From contig NZ_JBNAGF010000001.1 in the NCBI RefSeq assembly GCF_049801055.1, positions 62,001-126,000 of the forward strand: a DNA stretch of 64,000 nucleotides, given 5' to 3'. Each line of letters begins with the position of its first letter. Within the stretch, counting starts at the first letter, position 1. The translations under genes and the position numbers were made by a program. Below, piece after piece: positions 27,298 through 36,335 of the stretch. The DNA comes from JBNAGF01 sp049801055. GTDB taxonomy: Bacteria > Pseudomonadota > Alphaproteobacteria > Rhodobacterales > Rhodobacteraceae. The notes under the pieces are model-generated. The model was not told the origin of the DNA, made no database searches, and saw only the letters and a program-made list of their open reading frames with translations.

Positions 27298-28137
27298 TCA
27301 ATGAGCCATGAAGATCGGAACTTCGGCCTGTTCCAGCATGTTGCGGGTCGCTCCTCCGAGAATCGCTTCGCGGAAGCGGGAGTGACCGTAGGCTCCCATC
27401 ACGATCATGTCAGCGCTGGTGTCCACGGCATGCCGGTTCAGGATCTCCGAAACCCGTGGCATGGTCTTGCTGAGAACATCGATTTCGCAACGCACCCCGT
27501 GTCGGGACAGCATTTGCGACAATAGCCCACCGGGATCGGAGCGGTCCGGTCCATGTTGCGGAGGGTCGATCACGACTATGCGAACGGTTTCTGCTTGCTT
27601 CAGGAATGGCAGCGCCATCCGAATGGCGCGCATGGCCTCTACGCTTTCATTCCAGGCGACCAGAATTGTTGACGGCTTGGCAAGCGGTGGCCGGTCATCC
27701 GGAACGATCAGAACAGGTGCGTGTCCTTCGAACATCGCAGCCTCGACGATCGGTTCCACTTCGGCGCCGCGAGTTTCGCCATAGGGGCGGGGCAGCACGA
27801 CGAGATCGGAAAACCGAGCCCGATGAGCAACATGGCGCCCGAGGTCGGCAATCTGTGCCACGCCTTCTTCGGCAGACCAACGCACGCCCGACTTGCCTAG
27901 AATATCCTTGGCAGCCTCAAGCATCTCGGTGGCCTCGGCATTGGCCCGGGACAGGGTTTCCTGCAGAATCATCGCGTTTGCACCTGCGTAGTAGTAACCA
28001 GTCTGCGTTCGGTCGACCCCCAAACACAGCGCCTCGGCATGGGCGTCCTGCGCCGAGGCCAGCGCCACCAGTTGACTGAGGGTGGGCCCGGCAAACTGCG
28101 GGTTGGTCAGTACCGTCAGAAGAGATTTGTAAGACAT
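27298..28137 (-). CDS. Universal stress protein with two tandem Usp domains
   Basis: 279 residues made of two UspA-like halves (about 1-145 and 150-279). The second half ends with the nucleotide-binding pattern GAYGHSRFREAILGGATRNMLEQAEVPIFMAH, whereas the first is more degenerate (SDLVVLPRPYGETRG). The ATG at 28137 has GAGG five bases upstream; a GTG at 28143 is the alternative start. It is divergent from ccoN, and the perfect FNR box between them could induce both under low oxygen. Its molecular target is unknown. Confidence 0.9.
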   Translation of the reverse strand: MSYKSLLTVLTNPQFAGPTLSQLVALASAQDAHAEALCLGVDRTQTGYYYAGANAMILQETLSRANAEATEMLEAAKDILGKSGVRWSAEEGVAQIADLGRHVAHRARFSDLVVLPRPYGETRGAEVEPIVEAAMFEGHAPVLIVPDDRPPLAKPSTILVAWNESVEAMRAIRMALPFLKQAETVRIVVIDPPQHGPDRSDPGGLLSQMLSRHGVRCEIDVLSKTMPRVSEILNRHAVDTSADMIVMGAYGHSRFREAILGGATRNMLEQAEVPIFMAH

Positions 28138-28220
28138 TTGCACCTCGTCGAAAACGGCGTTCGCCGCCTACGTCTGCTTCATCATGTTTTGAGACGTGTC
28201 ACAGATTTCGACCCGTTGTC

Positions 28221-28234
28221 TTGATGCAGATCAA
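28221..28234. promoter_or_regulatory. Perfect FNR/FnrL box upstream of ccoN
   Basis: TTGATGCAGATCAA is a full match to TTGAT-N4-ATCAA. It is centred 100 bp upstream of the ccoN ATG and about 90 bp upstream of the usp ATG, so it can act as a class II activator site in either direction. FnrL control of ccoNOQP is established in related Rhodobacterales. Confidence 0.92.
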
Positions 28235-28327
28235 GGCAGCATTGCTCACCCTTTTGCATGAAGCGGCTAGTCAAACTCCGTTCGGCGCGACATAAGAATC
28301 GTGTGGGACATGGCAAAGGGACGCAAA

Positions 28328-29935
28328 ATGTCGAATTATATCAAGCTTATTGCGCTTGGTTTGGTCGCCATCTTCACGATGATAGCGATCAACTACGCGC
28401 GTGATACAGCTTACATGGTGCAAATGATCGTCGTAATGATCGTTTCCGTGGGGCTGTTTATTTGGACTCTCCGTCATACCGACGATCCGGGTCTGCTCGT
28501 GGATCAGAGCGGCGAGTACATGGATAATGTTGTCCGTGCCGGCGTGATTGCCACCGCCTTTTGGGGCGTTGTTGGTTTTCTGGCCGGTGTGTTCATCGCT
28601 TTCCAGCTCGCATTTCCGGTACTGAACTTCGATTGGGCTCAGGGTTACGCCAATTTTGGGCGCCTGCGGCCGCTGCACACCTCGGCGGTGATTTTTGCAT
28701 TTGGCGGGAACGCCCTGATCGCGACCTCATTCTACGTGGTGCAGCGCACCAGCGCAGCGCGCCTTTGGGGCGGCAATCTCGCGTGGTTCGTGTTTTGGGG
28801 TTACCAGCTGTTCATCGTGCTGGCCGCGCTGGGCTATCTGTTCGGCGGCACCCAGTCCAAGGAATACGCTGAACCGGAATGGCACGTTGACCTGTGGCTG
28901 ACCATTGTATGGGTCGCCTACCTGGCCGTGTTCCTCGGCACCGTTATCAAACGCAAGGAGCCGCATATCTATGTGGCCAACTGGTTCTACCTGTCGTTCA
29001 TCGTCACGGTGGCGATGCTGCACCTGGTTAACAACATGACCATCCCTGTCAGTATCTGGGGGTCCAAGTCGGTGATCGTCTGGGCCGGGGTGCAGGACGC
29101 CATGATCCAGTGGTGGTATGGGCACAACGCTGTGGGCTTCTTCCTGACTGCGGGCTTTCTGGGCATGATGTATTACTTCATCCCCAAGCAGGCCGAGCGG
29201 CCGGTATTCTCATACAAGCTGTCGATCATCCACTTCTGGGCGCTGATCTTCATCTACATCTGGGCTGGTCCGCACCACCTGCACTATACAGCGTTGCCTG
29301 ACTGGGCCTCGACGCTCGGCATGGTGTTCTCGGTCGTGCTGTGGATGCCGTCCTGGGGTGGTATGATCAACGGCCTGATGACCCTTTCGGGCGCATGGGA
29401 CAAACTGCGCACCGATCCTGTGATCCGCATGATGGTAATCTCGGTCGGCTTCTACGGCATGTCGACCTTCGAAGGGCCGATGATGTCGATCCGCGCGGTG
29501 AACTCGCTGTCGCACTACACCGACTGGACGATTGGTCACGTGCACTCCGGCGCGCTGGGCTGGAACGGGATGATCACATTTGGTGCTCTCTATTTCCTCG
29601 TTCCGGTTCTGTGGAAGCGTGAGCGCCTCTATTCGCTGCAACTGGTCAGCTGGCACTTCTGGCTCGCCACCATCGGTATCGTGCTCTACGCCGCCTCGAT
29701 GTGGGTGACCGGTATCATGGAAGGCCTGATGTGGCGCGAAGTGGATGCCAACGGCTTCCTGGTGAACTCGTTCGCTGACACCGTTGCCGCCAAGTTCCCG
29801 ATGTATGTGGTGCGTGCTCTGGGTGGAACCCTGTTCCTCGCTGGTGCCGTGATCATGTGCTACAACCTGTGGATGACCGTTCGGAAGGCCCCGGCTAAAG
29901 AAGCCAGCCTGTCCGTCGCGGTCCCGGCTGAATAA
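28328..29935 (+). CDS. ccoN: cbb3-type cytochrome c oxidase subunit I
   Basis: Catalytic subunit of the high-affinity oxygen reductase, with haem b and the b3-CuB centre, in the inner membrane. The 535-residue product has about 12 helices and the expected histidines: RPLHTSAVIF, WWYGHNAVGFFLT, the CuB pair GPHHLHYTALPDW and the haem pair in DWTIGHVHSGALGWNGM. The ATG at 28328 (MSNYIKLIALGL) is chosen with AAAGGGACG upstream; the frame is open from 28301. First gene of ccoNOQP. Confidence 0.97.
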   Translation: MSNYIKLIALGLVAIFTMIAINYARDTAYMVQMIVVMIVSVGLFIWTLRHTDDPGLLVDQSGEYMDNVVRAGVIATAFWGVVGFLAGVFIAFQLAFPVLNFDWAQGYANFGRLRPLHTSAVIFAFGGNALIATSFYVVQRTSAARLWGGNLAWFVFWGYQLFIVLAALGYLFGGTQSKEYAEPEWHVDLWLTIVWVAYLAVFLGTVIKRKEPHIYVANWFYLSFIVTVAMLHLVNNMTIPVSIWGSKSVIVWAGVQDAMIQWWYGHNAVGFFLTAGFLGMMYYFIPKQAERPVFSYKLSIIHFWALIFIYIWAGPHHLHYTALPDWASTLGMVFSVVLWMPSWGGMINGLMTLSGAWDKLRTDPVIRMMVISVGFYGMSTFEGPMMSIRAVNSLSHYTDWTIGHVHSGALGWNGMITFGALYFLVPVLWKRERLYSLQLVSWHFWLATIGIVLYAASMWVTGIMEGLMWREVDANGFLVNSFADTVAAKFPMYVVRALGGTLFLAGAVIMCYNLWMTVRKAPAKEASLSVAVPAE

Positions 29936-29949
29936 GGAGGGCCGGAGCA

Positions 29950-30681
29950 ATGGCAATTCTCGACAAACACAAGATCCTCGAGACCAACGCGACCCTCCTG
30001 CTGATCTTCAGCTTTCTGGTCGTAACCATCGGCGGCATCGTGCAGATCGCACCGCTGTTCTATCTCGAAAACACTATCGAAAAGGTGGAGGGTATGCGTC
30101 CTTACACCCCTCTCGAGATGGCAGGGCGTGAGATCTACATTCGCGAAGGCTGCTATGTCTGCCACAGCCAGATGATCCGCCCGATGCGAGATGAGGTCGA
30201 ACGCTATGGCCACTACTCGCTGGCGGCAGAGTCGATGTATGACCATCCGTTCCAGTGGGGTTCCAAGCGGACCGGGCCTGACCTGGCCCGCGTCGGCGGC
30301 CGTTACTCGGACGAATGGCACGTCGATCACATGCGCGACCCGCAGTCCGTGGTGCCGGAATCGGTGATGCCCAAATATGGCTTCCTCGAAAACACCCGGC
30401 TGGATGGCAAGTACATGGGGGATCTGATGGCCGCGAACGCTCTGGTCGGTGTGCCTTACACCGATGAGATGATCGAAAACGCGCAGGCGGATTTCCTCGC
30501 CCAAGCTGACCCGGACAGTGACTATGACGGGCTGCTGGAACGCTATGGCGAAGGCTCAGTGAACGTGCGCAACTTTGACGGCCAACCGGCAGTCACCGAG
30601 GCCGACGCACTTATCGCCTACCTACAGATGCTGGGTACTCTGGTCGATTTCTCGACCTTCACGCCGGACGCGAGCCGCTAA
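29950..30681 (+). CDS. ccoO: cbb3-type cytochrome c oxidase subunit II
   Basis: Mono-haem c-type cytochrome subunit, 243 residues. An N-terminal anchor (about 12-35) precedes the periplasmic domain with the haem motif CYVCH in REIYIREGCYVCHSQMIRPMRDEVERYGHYS. The cytoplasmic start MAILDKHKILETNATLLLIFSFLVVTIGG is standard. AAGGAGGGCC lies in the 14-bp gap after ccoN. Confidence 0.97.
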   Translation: MAILDKHKILETNATLLLIFSFLVVTIGGIVQIAPLFYLENTIEKVEGMRPYTPLEMAGREIYIREGCYVCHSQMIRPMRDEVERYGHYSLAAESMYDHPFQWGSKRTGPDLARVGGRYSDEWHVDHMRDPQSVVPESVMPKYGFLENTRLDGKYMGDLMAANALVGVPYTDEMIENAQADFLAQADPDSDYDGLLERYGEGSVNVRNFDGQPAVTEADALIAYLQMLGTLVDFSTFTPDASR

Positions 30682-30697
30682 GGGAAAGGGGAAACTC

Positions 30698-30883
30698 ATG
30701 GAAGAGTATACCATCCTGCGGCAGTTCGCAGACAGCTGGATGCTGCTCGTCCTGTTTGCCTTCTTCGTCGGAGTGATCCTTTGGGTCCTCCGGCCCGGCA
30801 GCAGCAAAGGGCACAGAGATACCGCGAACATACCGTTCCGGCATGAAGACAAACCCGCCACATCCGAGGAGGCGCGGCAATGA
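30698..30883 (+). CDS. ccoQ: cbb3-type oxidase subunit IV (CcoQ)
   Basis: 61-residue single-helix protein that stabilises the cbb3 complex. MEEYTILRQFADSWMLLVLFAFFVGVILWVLRPGS gives one membrane helix, followed by a polar tail. AAGGGGAAACTC precedes the ATG at 30698. The stop overlaps the ccoP start by four bases. Confidence 0.93.
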   Translation: MEEYTILRQFADSWMLLVLFAFFVGVILWVLRPGSSKGHRDTANIPFRHEDKPATSEEARQ

Positions 30884-31755
30884 GCAACAACGAACCCGAC
30901 AAGAAGAACGAACACGGGCATGGCACGACCGGCCACTCCTGGGACGGCATCGAGGAATGGGACAACCCTATGCCGCGCTGGTGGGTCTGGACCTTCTACC
31001 TGACCATCATCTGGGGCATCGCCTATTCAATCGCCTACCCGGCCTGGCCGATGGTCAGTGCGGCAACCAGCGGTGTTCTGGGCTGGTCTACGCGAGGAGA
31101 TGTGGCTGCCGATATCGCAGCGGTCGAGGAATCCAACGCGGCCATCAACGAAAAGCTCGCCACGGCCGAGCTGGCCTCGGTGCCGGGTGATTCCGAACTG
31201 AACCCCTATGCCGTTTCGGCGGGCGATGCGGTGTTCAAAACATGGTGCGCTCAGTGCCACGGTTCGGGCGCGGCCGGTGCCAAGGGGTACCCGAACCTGC
31301 TGGATGACAGCTGGCTCTGGGGCGGCGATCTTGAGAACATCTATCTCACTGTTGCTCACGGTATTCGCAATGAGGACAGCGACGAAGCGCGCTATTCCGA
31401 AATGCCGGCCTTTGGTCGCGATGAGTTGCTGGAAGAGGCTGAGATCGACCAGGTCGTGAACTTTGTCATGTCGCTGTCCGGCGAGGCACAGGACGCGTCG
31501 CAGGTCGAGGCCGGTTCCGTTGTCTTCGCCGACAATTGCGCCGCTTGTCACATGGAAGACGGATCAGGCGACCGCGATCAGGGCGCCCCGAACCTGACCG
31601 ATGCAATCTGGCTCTATGGCGGCGACTTCGACACGCTCAAAGACACGGTCTACAACAGCCGTTATGGCGTGATGCCGGCATGGAACACGCGTCTGACCGA
31701 GGCGCAGGTTCGGGCTGTATCGGTCTATGTCCATCAGTTGGGCGGCGGCGAGTAA
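30880..31755 (+). CDS. ccoP: cbb3-type cytochrome c oxidase subunit III
   Basis: Di-haem c-type cytochrome that takes electrons into the oxidase, 291 residues. It has a cytoplasmic histidine-rich start, the CcoP motif DGIEEWDNPMPRWWVW leading into the anchor helix, then two haem sites CAQCH (about 124-128) and CAACH (about 222-226). Each domain has a methionine ligand region (EMPAFG and GVMPAW). The start overlaps ccoQ. Two hairpins follow the gene. Confidence 0.97.
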   Translation: MSNNEPDKKNEHGHGTTGHSWDGIEEWDNPMPRWWVWTFYLTIIWGIAYSIAYPAWPMVSAATSGVLGWSTRGDVAADIAAVEESNAAINEKLATAELASVPGDSELNPYAVSAGDAVFKTWCAQCHGSGAAGAKGYPNLLDDSWLWGGDLENIYLTVAHGIRNEDSDEARYSEMPAFGRDELLEEAEIDQVVNFVMSLSGEAQDASQVEAGSVVFADNCAACHMEDGSGDRDQGAPNLTDAIWLYGGDFDTLKDTVYNSRYGVMPAWNTRLTEAQVRAVSVYVHQLGGGE

Positions 31756-31768
31756 CGCCGCAACGAAA

Positions 31769-31796
31769 CTTCCGGGCTGTCGCCGCAGCCCGGAGG
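31769..31796 (+). terminator. First hairpin after ccoP
   Basis: CTTCCGGGCTG (31769-31779) pairs with CAGCCCGGAGG (31786-31796) over 11 positions with one wobble and a 6-nt loop. There is no direct T-tract. It starts 14 bp after the ccoP stop, so it may also protect the 3' end from decay. Confidence 0.5.
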
Positions 31797-31800
31797 TCGG

Positions 31801-31844
31801 CGCCGGCTTTTCGATCTGTTCGCGCGTTTCCTGAAAAGCCGGCG
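31801..31844 (+). terminator. Second hairpin after ccoP, probable ccoNOQP terminator
   Basis: CGCCGGCTTTTC (31801-31812) and GAAAAGCCGGCG (31833-31844) are perfectly complementary around a 20-nt loop. TCTTTAAGTTT follows. Beyond this the 331-bp gap to ccoG holds only the FNR box at 32011 and the ccoG leader; I see no gene in it. Confidence 0.6.
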
Positions 31845-32010
31845 TCTTTAAGTTTGACCGGCGTGTCTTTGCAGTGACTGAAAGATGTCCTGGGGGTGAG
31901 CCCACTGACATTCCACCAAGCAATCTGCACATCCACCATCGGGTCGTGGTCGACCGCCACCGAAACGCTACTATCTTTTCTCAGGAAAACCTATCCCGCA
32001 GATGCTCTTT

Positions 32011-32024
32011 TTGACCCATGTCAA
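32011..32024. promoter_or_regulatory. FNR/FnrL box upstream of ccoG
   Basis: TTGACCCATGTCAA is a symmetric FNR-type palindrome (TTGAC-N4-GTCAA). It is centred 69 bp upstream of the GTG start chosen for ccoG. A class II start would fall near 32059, so this box gives ccoGHIS its own oxygen-regulated promoter. Confidence 0.85.
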
Positions 32025-32086
32025 AGTTGCGAGGGGTAGGATCTGGAACAAACACATTCAAAATTACCAGTATTCGGAGCGCACCA

Positions 32087-33514
32087 GTGAGTGATTCCAA
32101 CCCCACTCCCAGCTTGTATGTAGCCAGGGAGCCGATCTATCCGAAGAAAGTTGCCGGACCGTTTCGGAACTTGAAATGGATCATCATGGCGATCACGCTG
32201 GGCATTTACTACGTCACGCCGTGGATACGCTGGGACCGTGGGCCGTCGTTGCCTGATCAGGCGGTTCTGCTGGATATGGCCAATCGGCGGTTCTATTTCT
32301 TCTGGATCGAGATTTGGCCACATGAATTCTACTTTGTTGCGGGCCTGCTCATCATGGCCGGGCTTGGATTGTTCCTGTTCACGTCGGCACTCGGCCGGGT
32401 CTGGTGCGGTTACGCCTGCCCTCAGACGGTCTGGACCGATCTCTATATCCTCGTGGAACGATGGATCGAAGGGGATCGCAATGCGCGCCTGCGCCTGCAC
32501 CGGCAAAAAAAACTGGACTTTCGGAAGGCACGTCTGCGGCTGACCAAGTGGTTTGCGTGGTTACTGATCGGACTGGCAACTGGCGGAGCCTGGATCTTCT
32601 ATTTTGCGGACGCCCCGACCCTCGCACGGGATCTGGTGACCGGGAATGCGCATCCGATTGCCTATACGACCATGCTGGTGCTGACCGGCACAACTTTCTT
32701 TTTCGGCGGTTTCGCCCGCGAACAGATCTGTATCTATGCCTGCCCCTGGCCACGGATTCAGGCCGCAATGATGGACGAGGATACTCTGGTCGTTGGATAT
32801 CGCGAATGGCGCGGGGAACCGCGCGGTAAGGGCAAACGCAAGGCCGACAGCGAACTGGGCGATTGCATCGACTGCATGGCTTGCGTGAATGTCTGCCCGG
32901 TCGGGATCGACATTCGGGACGGTCAGCAGCTGGAGTGCATTACCTGCGCGCTGTGCATTGATGCCTGTGACGACATGATGGCCAAGATCGGAAAGCCCCG
33001 CGGCTTGATCGACTACATGGCGCTTTCAGATGAAGAACGGGAACGTGGCGGCCAGCCACCGCGCAATATCTGGAAGCACATTCTGCGTCCGCGCACGATC
33101 CTTTACACGACACTCTGGGCGCTGGTCGGTGTCGGGCTCCTGATCGCGTTGTTCATTCGACCCGATATCGACCTGACGGTTGCGCCGGTGCGGAACCCTA
33201 CCTTTGTGACACTGTCGGACGGCTCAATCCGCAATACCTATGATGTGCGACTGCGTAACAAGCATGGCGAAGCGCGTCCGTTCCAGCTTTCGATCAAGGG
33301 CGATCCCTCCCTGCGTATCCAGTTGGAAGGCACCCCGTACAATTCGGTCGAAGTGCCGGCTGACACGGCCTATCTGCAACGTGTATACATTGTATCGCCA
33401 AAAGGGTCGGAACCATCCAACACCGACGCGAGCGATGTGCGGATCTGGGTCGAGGATCTGACCAACGGCGAACGCGCCTACAAGGACACGACCTTTAACG
33501 GGAAAGGGAACTGA
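32087..33514 (+). CDS. ccoG: cbb3 oxidase accessory protein CcoG (RdxA/FixG), copper reductase
   Basis: 475-residue membrane protein with five or six helices and two [4Fe-4S] clusters. CcoG reduces Cu(II) for CuB assembly of cbb3 oxidase. The ferredoxin-type motif is CIDCMACVNVCPVG with ECITCALCIDACD; further cysteines lie in CGYACPQTVW and CIYACPWPR. The C-terminal domain is periplasmic and Ig-like. The start is a GTG at 32087 with GGAG eight bases upstream. The ATG at 32018 lies inside the FNR box and would be upstream of the predicted transcription start. Confidence 0.93.
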   Translation: MSDSNPTPSLYVAREPIYPKKVAGPFRNLKWIIMAITLGIYYVTPWIRWDRGPSLPDQAVLLDMANRRFYFFWIEIWPHEFYFVAGLLIMAGLGLFLFTSALGRVWCGYACPQTVWTDLYILVERWIEGDRNARLRLHRQKKLDFRKARLRLTKWFAWLLIGLATGGAWIFYFADAPTLARDLVTGNAHPIAYTTMLVLTGTTFFFGGFAREQICIYACPWPRIQAAMMDEDTLVVGYREWRGEPRGKGKRKADSELGDCIDCMACVNVCPVGIDIRDGQQLECITCALCIDACDDMMAKIGKPRGLIDYMALSDEERERGGQPPRNIWKHILRPRTILYTTLWALVGVGLLIALFIRPDIDLTVAPVRNPTFVTLSDGSIRNTYDVRLRNKHGEARPFQLSIKGDPSLRIQLEGTPYNSVEVPADTAYLQRVYIVSPKGSEPSNTDASDVRIWVEDLTNGERAYKDTTFNGKGN

Positions 33515-33516
33515 CA

Positions 33517-33975
33517 ATGTCCGAACGTCGTTTTACCGGCAAGCACGCGGCCGCAGTGTTCATCGGCTCCTTTGCTGTCATCATCTCAGTCAACATTCTG
33601 CTTGCGGTGAGCGCGGTCCGTACCTTCCCGGGGCTGGAAGTGAAGAACTCCTATGTCGCTTCGCAGAAGTTCGATGACCGCCGCACGGCGCAGGAGACGC
33701 TGGGTTGGTCGGTGCGCGCCGATGCAAAAGGCGGGTTGGTAATCCTTGCAATCACCGATGTAAATGGCCAACCGGTCGAGGTCGCGGACCTGAGGGCAAC
33801 CGTGGGTCGCGCAACCCATGTAAAAGACGATATCACGCCCGAATTTCGTTTTGACGGCGATGCCTATGTGGCCAAGGCCGAGCTGGATGAGGGCAATTGG
33901 AATATCCGCATGGTGGCGCGCGCCGAAGATGGGACAGAGTTTTCGCAGCGCGTGGTTCTGCACGTAAGGGGTTGA
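33517..33975 (+). CDS. ccoH: cbb3 oxidase assembly protein CcoH (FixH)
   Basis: 152-residue single-pass membrane protein needed for cbb3 assembly or stability. An N-terminal helix (AAAVFIGSFAVIISVNILLAVSAV) is followed by the periplasmic FixH domain with SYVASQKFDDRRTAQETLGWSV and the C-terminal DEGNWNIRMVARAEDGTEFSQRVVLHV. It starts two bases after ccoG, so translation is probably coupled. Confidence 0.94.
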   Translation: MSERRFTGKHAAAVFIGSFAVIISVNILLAVSAVRTFPGLEVKNSYVASQKFDDRRTAQETLGWSVRADAKGGLVILAITDVNGQPVEVADLRATVGRATHVKDDITPEFRFDGDAYVAKAELDEGNWNIRMVARAEDGTEFSQRVVLHVRG

Positions 33976-33979
33976 TCGG

Positions 33980-36160
33980 ATGACAGCCGAGCTGCGTCCT
34001 CCATTTGCTGCGGCTTGTCCGGGGTGCCTTGCTGCGCCGCAGGACATGGCCGAGATGCCGCCGCAGGATGCGCAGATCGCTCTGTCGTTGCCTACCATAC
34101 ATTGTCAGGCCTGTATTTCGTCGGTCGAACGCGAACTGAACGCCTATCCCGGCGTTCAATCGGCTCGGGTGAACCTGACATTGAAGCGCGCAATGGTCGA
34201 AGCCGAGCCGAACGTGACGGCGACCGAGCTCATTCCGGTTCTGGAAAATGCGGGCTACGAGGCGTACGAACTGGATGCCGGAGCGTTGTCAGCCACCCAG
34301 AACGACAAGGCCGGGCGGGATCTGCTAATGCGACTGGCAGTGGCCGGTTTCGCGTCGATGAACGTGATGCTGCTGTCGGTTTCGGTCTGGTCCGGGGCAG
34401 AAAATGCAACCCGCGACATGTTTCACTGGATCTCGGCTGCGATTGCCCTTCCGGCCATCGCTTTTTCCGCCAAGCCGTTCTTTGAAAATGCCTGGAGTGC
34501 ACTGAGGGTCCGCCGCCTGAATATGGATGTGCCAATCGTCCTTGCCATCGTTCTGGCGCTGGTGACATCGCTTTGGGAAACATCGTTAAGCGGCGAGCAT
34601 GCCTATTTCGATGCGGCTCTGGCGCTGACGTTCTTTTTGCTGGCCGGACGTTATCTTGATTACCGAACGCGGGCGGTTGCAAGGTCGGCAGCCGAGGAAT
34701 TGGCCGCACTCGAAGTACCTAGGGCGCTGTTGCTTCAGGATGGAATCGAATACGAAGTGTCGGTTGCCCATCTGGCAGTCGGCGATCTGATCCGGGTTCG
34801 TCCCGGTGGCCGGATGCCTGTAGACGGCGAGATCCTGGAGGGCCGTTCCGAACTGGACCGATCGCTGCTCACCGGAGAGACAGTACCCGTGTTCGCCGAA
34901 CCGGGCCTCAAAGTCAGTGCGGGCGAAGTCAACTTGACCGGGCCGCTCACGGTGAAAGCATCTGCAGTCGGGCAGGACACATCGCTGCATCGCATGGCCG
35001 ATCTTGTGGCCATCGCTGAATCGGGGCGTTCGCGTTACACGTCGTTGGCCGACAGCGCAGCAAAGCTTTATGCGCCGGGTGTTCACATCCTGTCTGCTCT
35101 CAGTTTTCTTGGTTGGTTCCTGTATTCCGGTGATGTCCGGGTTGCGTTGAACATCGCCGCCGCCGTTTTGATCATCACCTGCCCCTGCGCGCTTGGGCTG
35201 GCGGTTCCGGCAGTGACCACGGCGGCATCGGGTCGGCTGTTCCGACGCGGGATGCTGATCAAGCACGCGACCGCGCTCGAACGGTTGGCTCAGGTCGATA
35301 CTGTGGTTTTTGACAAGACGGGCACATTGACAGCAGGAGCCCCGGTGCTGGTCAATCTGGGCGATCATGCTCAGGCCGATCTTGAGGTCGCTCTGGCGCT
35401 GGCCGAAGCGTCTTCGCATCCCCTTTCCGTTTCATTGGCGACGGCTGCCCGCGAGGCGGGGATCAAAGCCGCGACGGTGAGCGATATCACCGAGGTTCCG
35501 GGATTTGGTACCCAAGGCCAGTGGCGCGGACTGCCTGTTCGCCTTGGTCGCGCGGCCTGGACAGGGGCACCGGAGAGCAAGCAGACCTCCGCGTGGCTCG
35601 CCGTTGGTGATCAGAAACCTTTGGCATTCCGTTTCACCGATGCCCTACGCCCGGGTGCCGAAGACGTTGTCAATCAGCTGAAAGTAGCTGGCAAAGAGGT
35701 CTTTTTGATATCGGGGGATACGACTGCTGCCGTCGAGGATCTTGCCGGTCGGTTGGGGATCTCGAAATGGGTGGCCGAAGCATTGCCCGAAGACAAGGCC
35801 CGAAGGGTTCAGGCCATGACAGAGCAGGGGCGCCATGTTCTGATGGTTGGGGACGGGTTGAACGATACCGCCGCACTTGCGGCAGCCCATGTCTCGATCT
35901 CGCCCGCCTCGGCTCTGGACGCGGCGCGCGTGGCCTCGGATATCGTTCTTTTGGGCAATGATCTGACCCCGATCGCCGACAGCTGCGATATAGCCATCCG
36001 CGCCACCAAGCGCATTCGGGAAAATTTCCAGATCGCAACCGTATACAATGTCATCGCGGTGCCCCTTGCCGTTGCCGGTCTGGCTACGCCGCTGATTGCC
36101 GCATTGGCCATGTCGCTATCGTCCATTACCGTATCGCTCAACGCGCTGCGCCTGAGGTAA
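33980..36160 (+). CDS. ccoI: Copper-translocating P1B-type ATPase CcoI (FixI)
   Basis: 726-residue P-type ATPase that exports copper for insertion into cbb3 oxidase. An N-terminal metal-binding domain (C42-x2-C45 in HCQACISSVE) is preceded by a further CPGC (13-16). Other landmarks are LTGE (297-300), the membrane metal site CPC (401-403), the phosphorylation site DKTGT (Asp445) and GDGLND near the C-terminus. It lies 4 bp after ccoH and 4 bp before ccoS. The FixI type is distinguished from efflux CopA mainly by context. Confidence 0.95.
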   Translation: MTAELRPPFAAACPGCLAAPQDMAEMPPQDAQIALSLPTIHCQACISSVERELNAYPGVQSARVNLTLKRAMVEAEPNVTATELIPVLENAGYEAYELDAGALSATQNDKAGRDLLMRLAVAGFASMNVMLLSVSVWSGAENATRDMFHWISAAIALPAIAFSAKPFFENAWSALRVRRLNMDVPIVLAIVLALVTSLWETSLSGEHAYFDAALALTFFLLAGRYLDYRTRAVARSAAEELAALEVPRALLLQDGIEYEVSVAHLAVGDLIRVRPGGRMPVDGEILEGRSELDRSLLTGETVPVFAEPGLKVSAGEVNLTGPLTVKASAVGQDTSLHRMADLVAIAESGRSRYTSLADSAAKLYAPGVHILSALSFLGWFLYSGDVRVALNIAAAVLIITCPCALGLAVPAVTTAASGRLFRRGMLIKHATALERLAQVDTVVFDKTGTLTAGAPVLVNLGDHAQADLEVALALAEASSHPLSVSLATAAREAGIKAATVSDITEVPGFGTQGQWRGLPVRLGRAAWTGAPESKQTSAWLAVGDQKPLAFRFTDALRPGAEDVVNQLKVAGKEVFLISGDTTAAVEDLAGRLGISKWVAEALPEDKARRVQAMTEQGRHVLMVGDGLNDTAALAAAHVSISPASALDAARVASDIVLLGNDLTPIADSCDIAIRATKRIRENFQIATVYNVIAVPLAVAGLATPLIAALAMSLSSITVSLNALRLR

Positions 36161-36164
36161 CCTG

Positions 36165-36323
36165 ATGTCTGTTCTGTCCTACCTGATCCCCATTTCCCTG
36201 ATCCTCGGTGGCATTGGTCTGGTCGGCTTCATCTACACCGTGCGTTCGAACCAGTATGACGATCCCGAAGGGGATGCCCGGCGTATCCTGAGCGACGAGT
36301 GGGACAATCACCCCAAGCCCTGA
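36165..36323 (+). CDS. ccoS: cbb3-type oxidase assembly protein CcoS
   Basis: 52-residue single-helix membrane protein required for cofactor insertion into CcoN. It reads MSVLSYLIPISLILGGIGLV, then GFIYTVRSNQYDDPEGDARR and ILSDEWDNHPKP. The short acidic tail with YDDPEGDA is the family hallmark. GAGGTAACCTG precedes the ATG. Last gene of ccoGHIS, followed by a strong terminator. Confidence 0.95.
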   Translation: MSVLSYLIPISLILGGIGLVGFIYTVRSNQYDDPEGDARRILSDEWDNHPKP

Positions 36324-36335
36324 AAATCGGCCCCC

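Noticed and set aside
32018..32086. N-terminal extension of CcoG from ATG 32018
   Set aside because: The codon lies within the FNR box and upstream of the predicted transcript start; the added residues are not CcoG-like.
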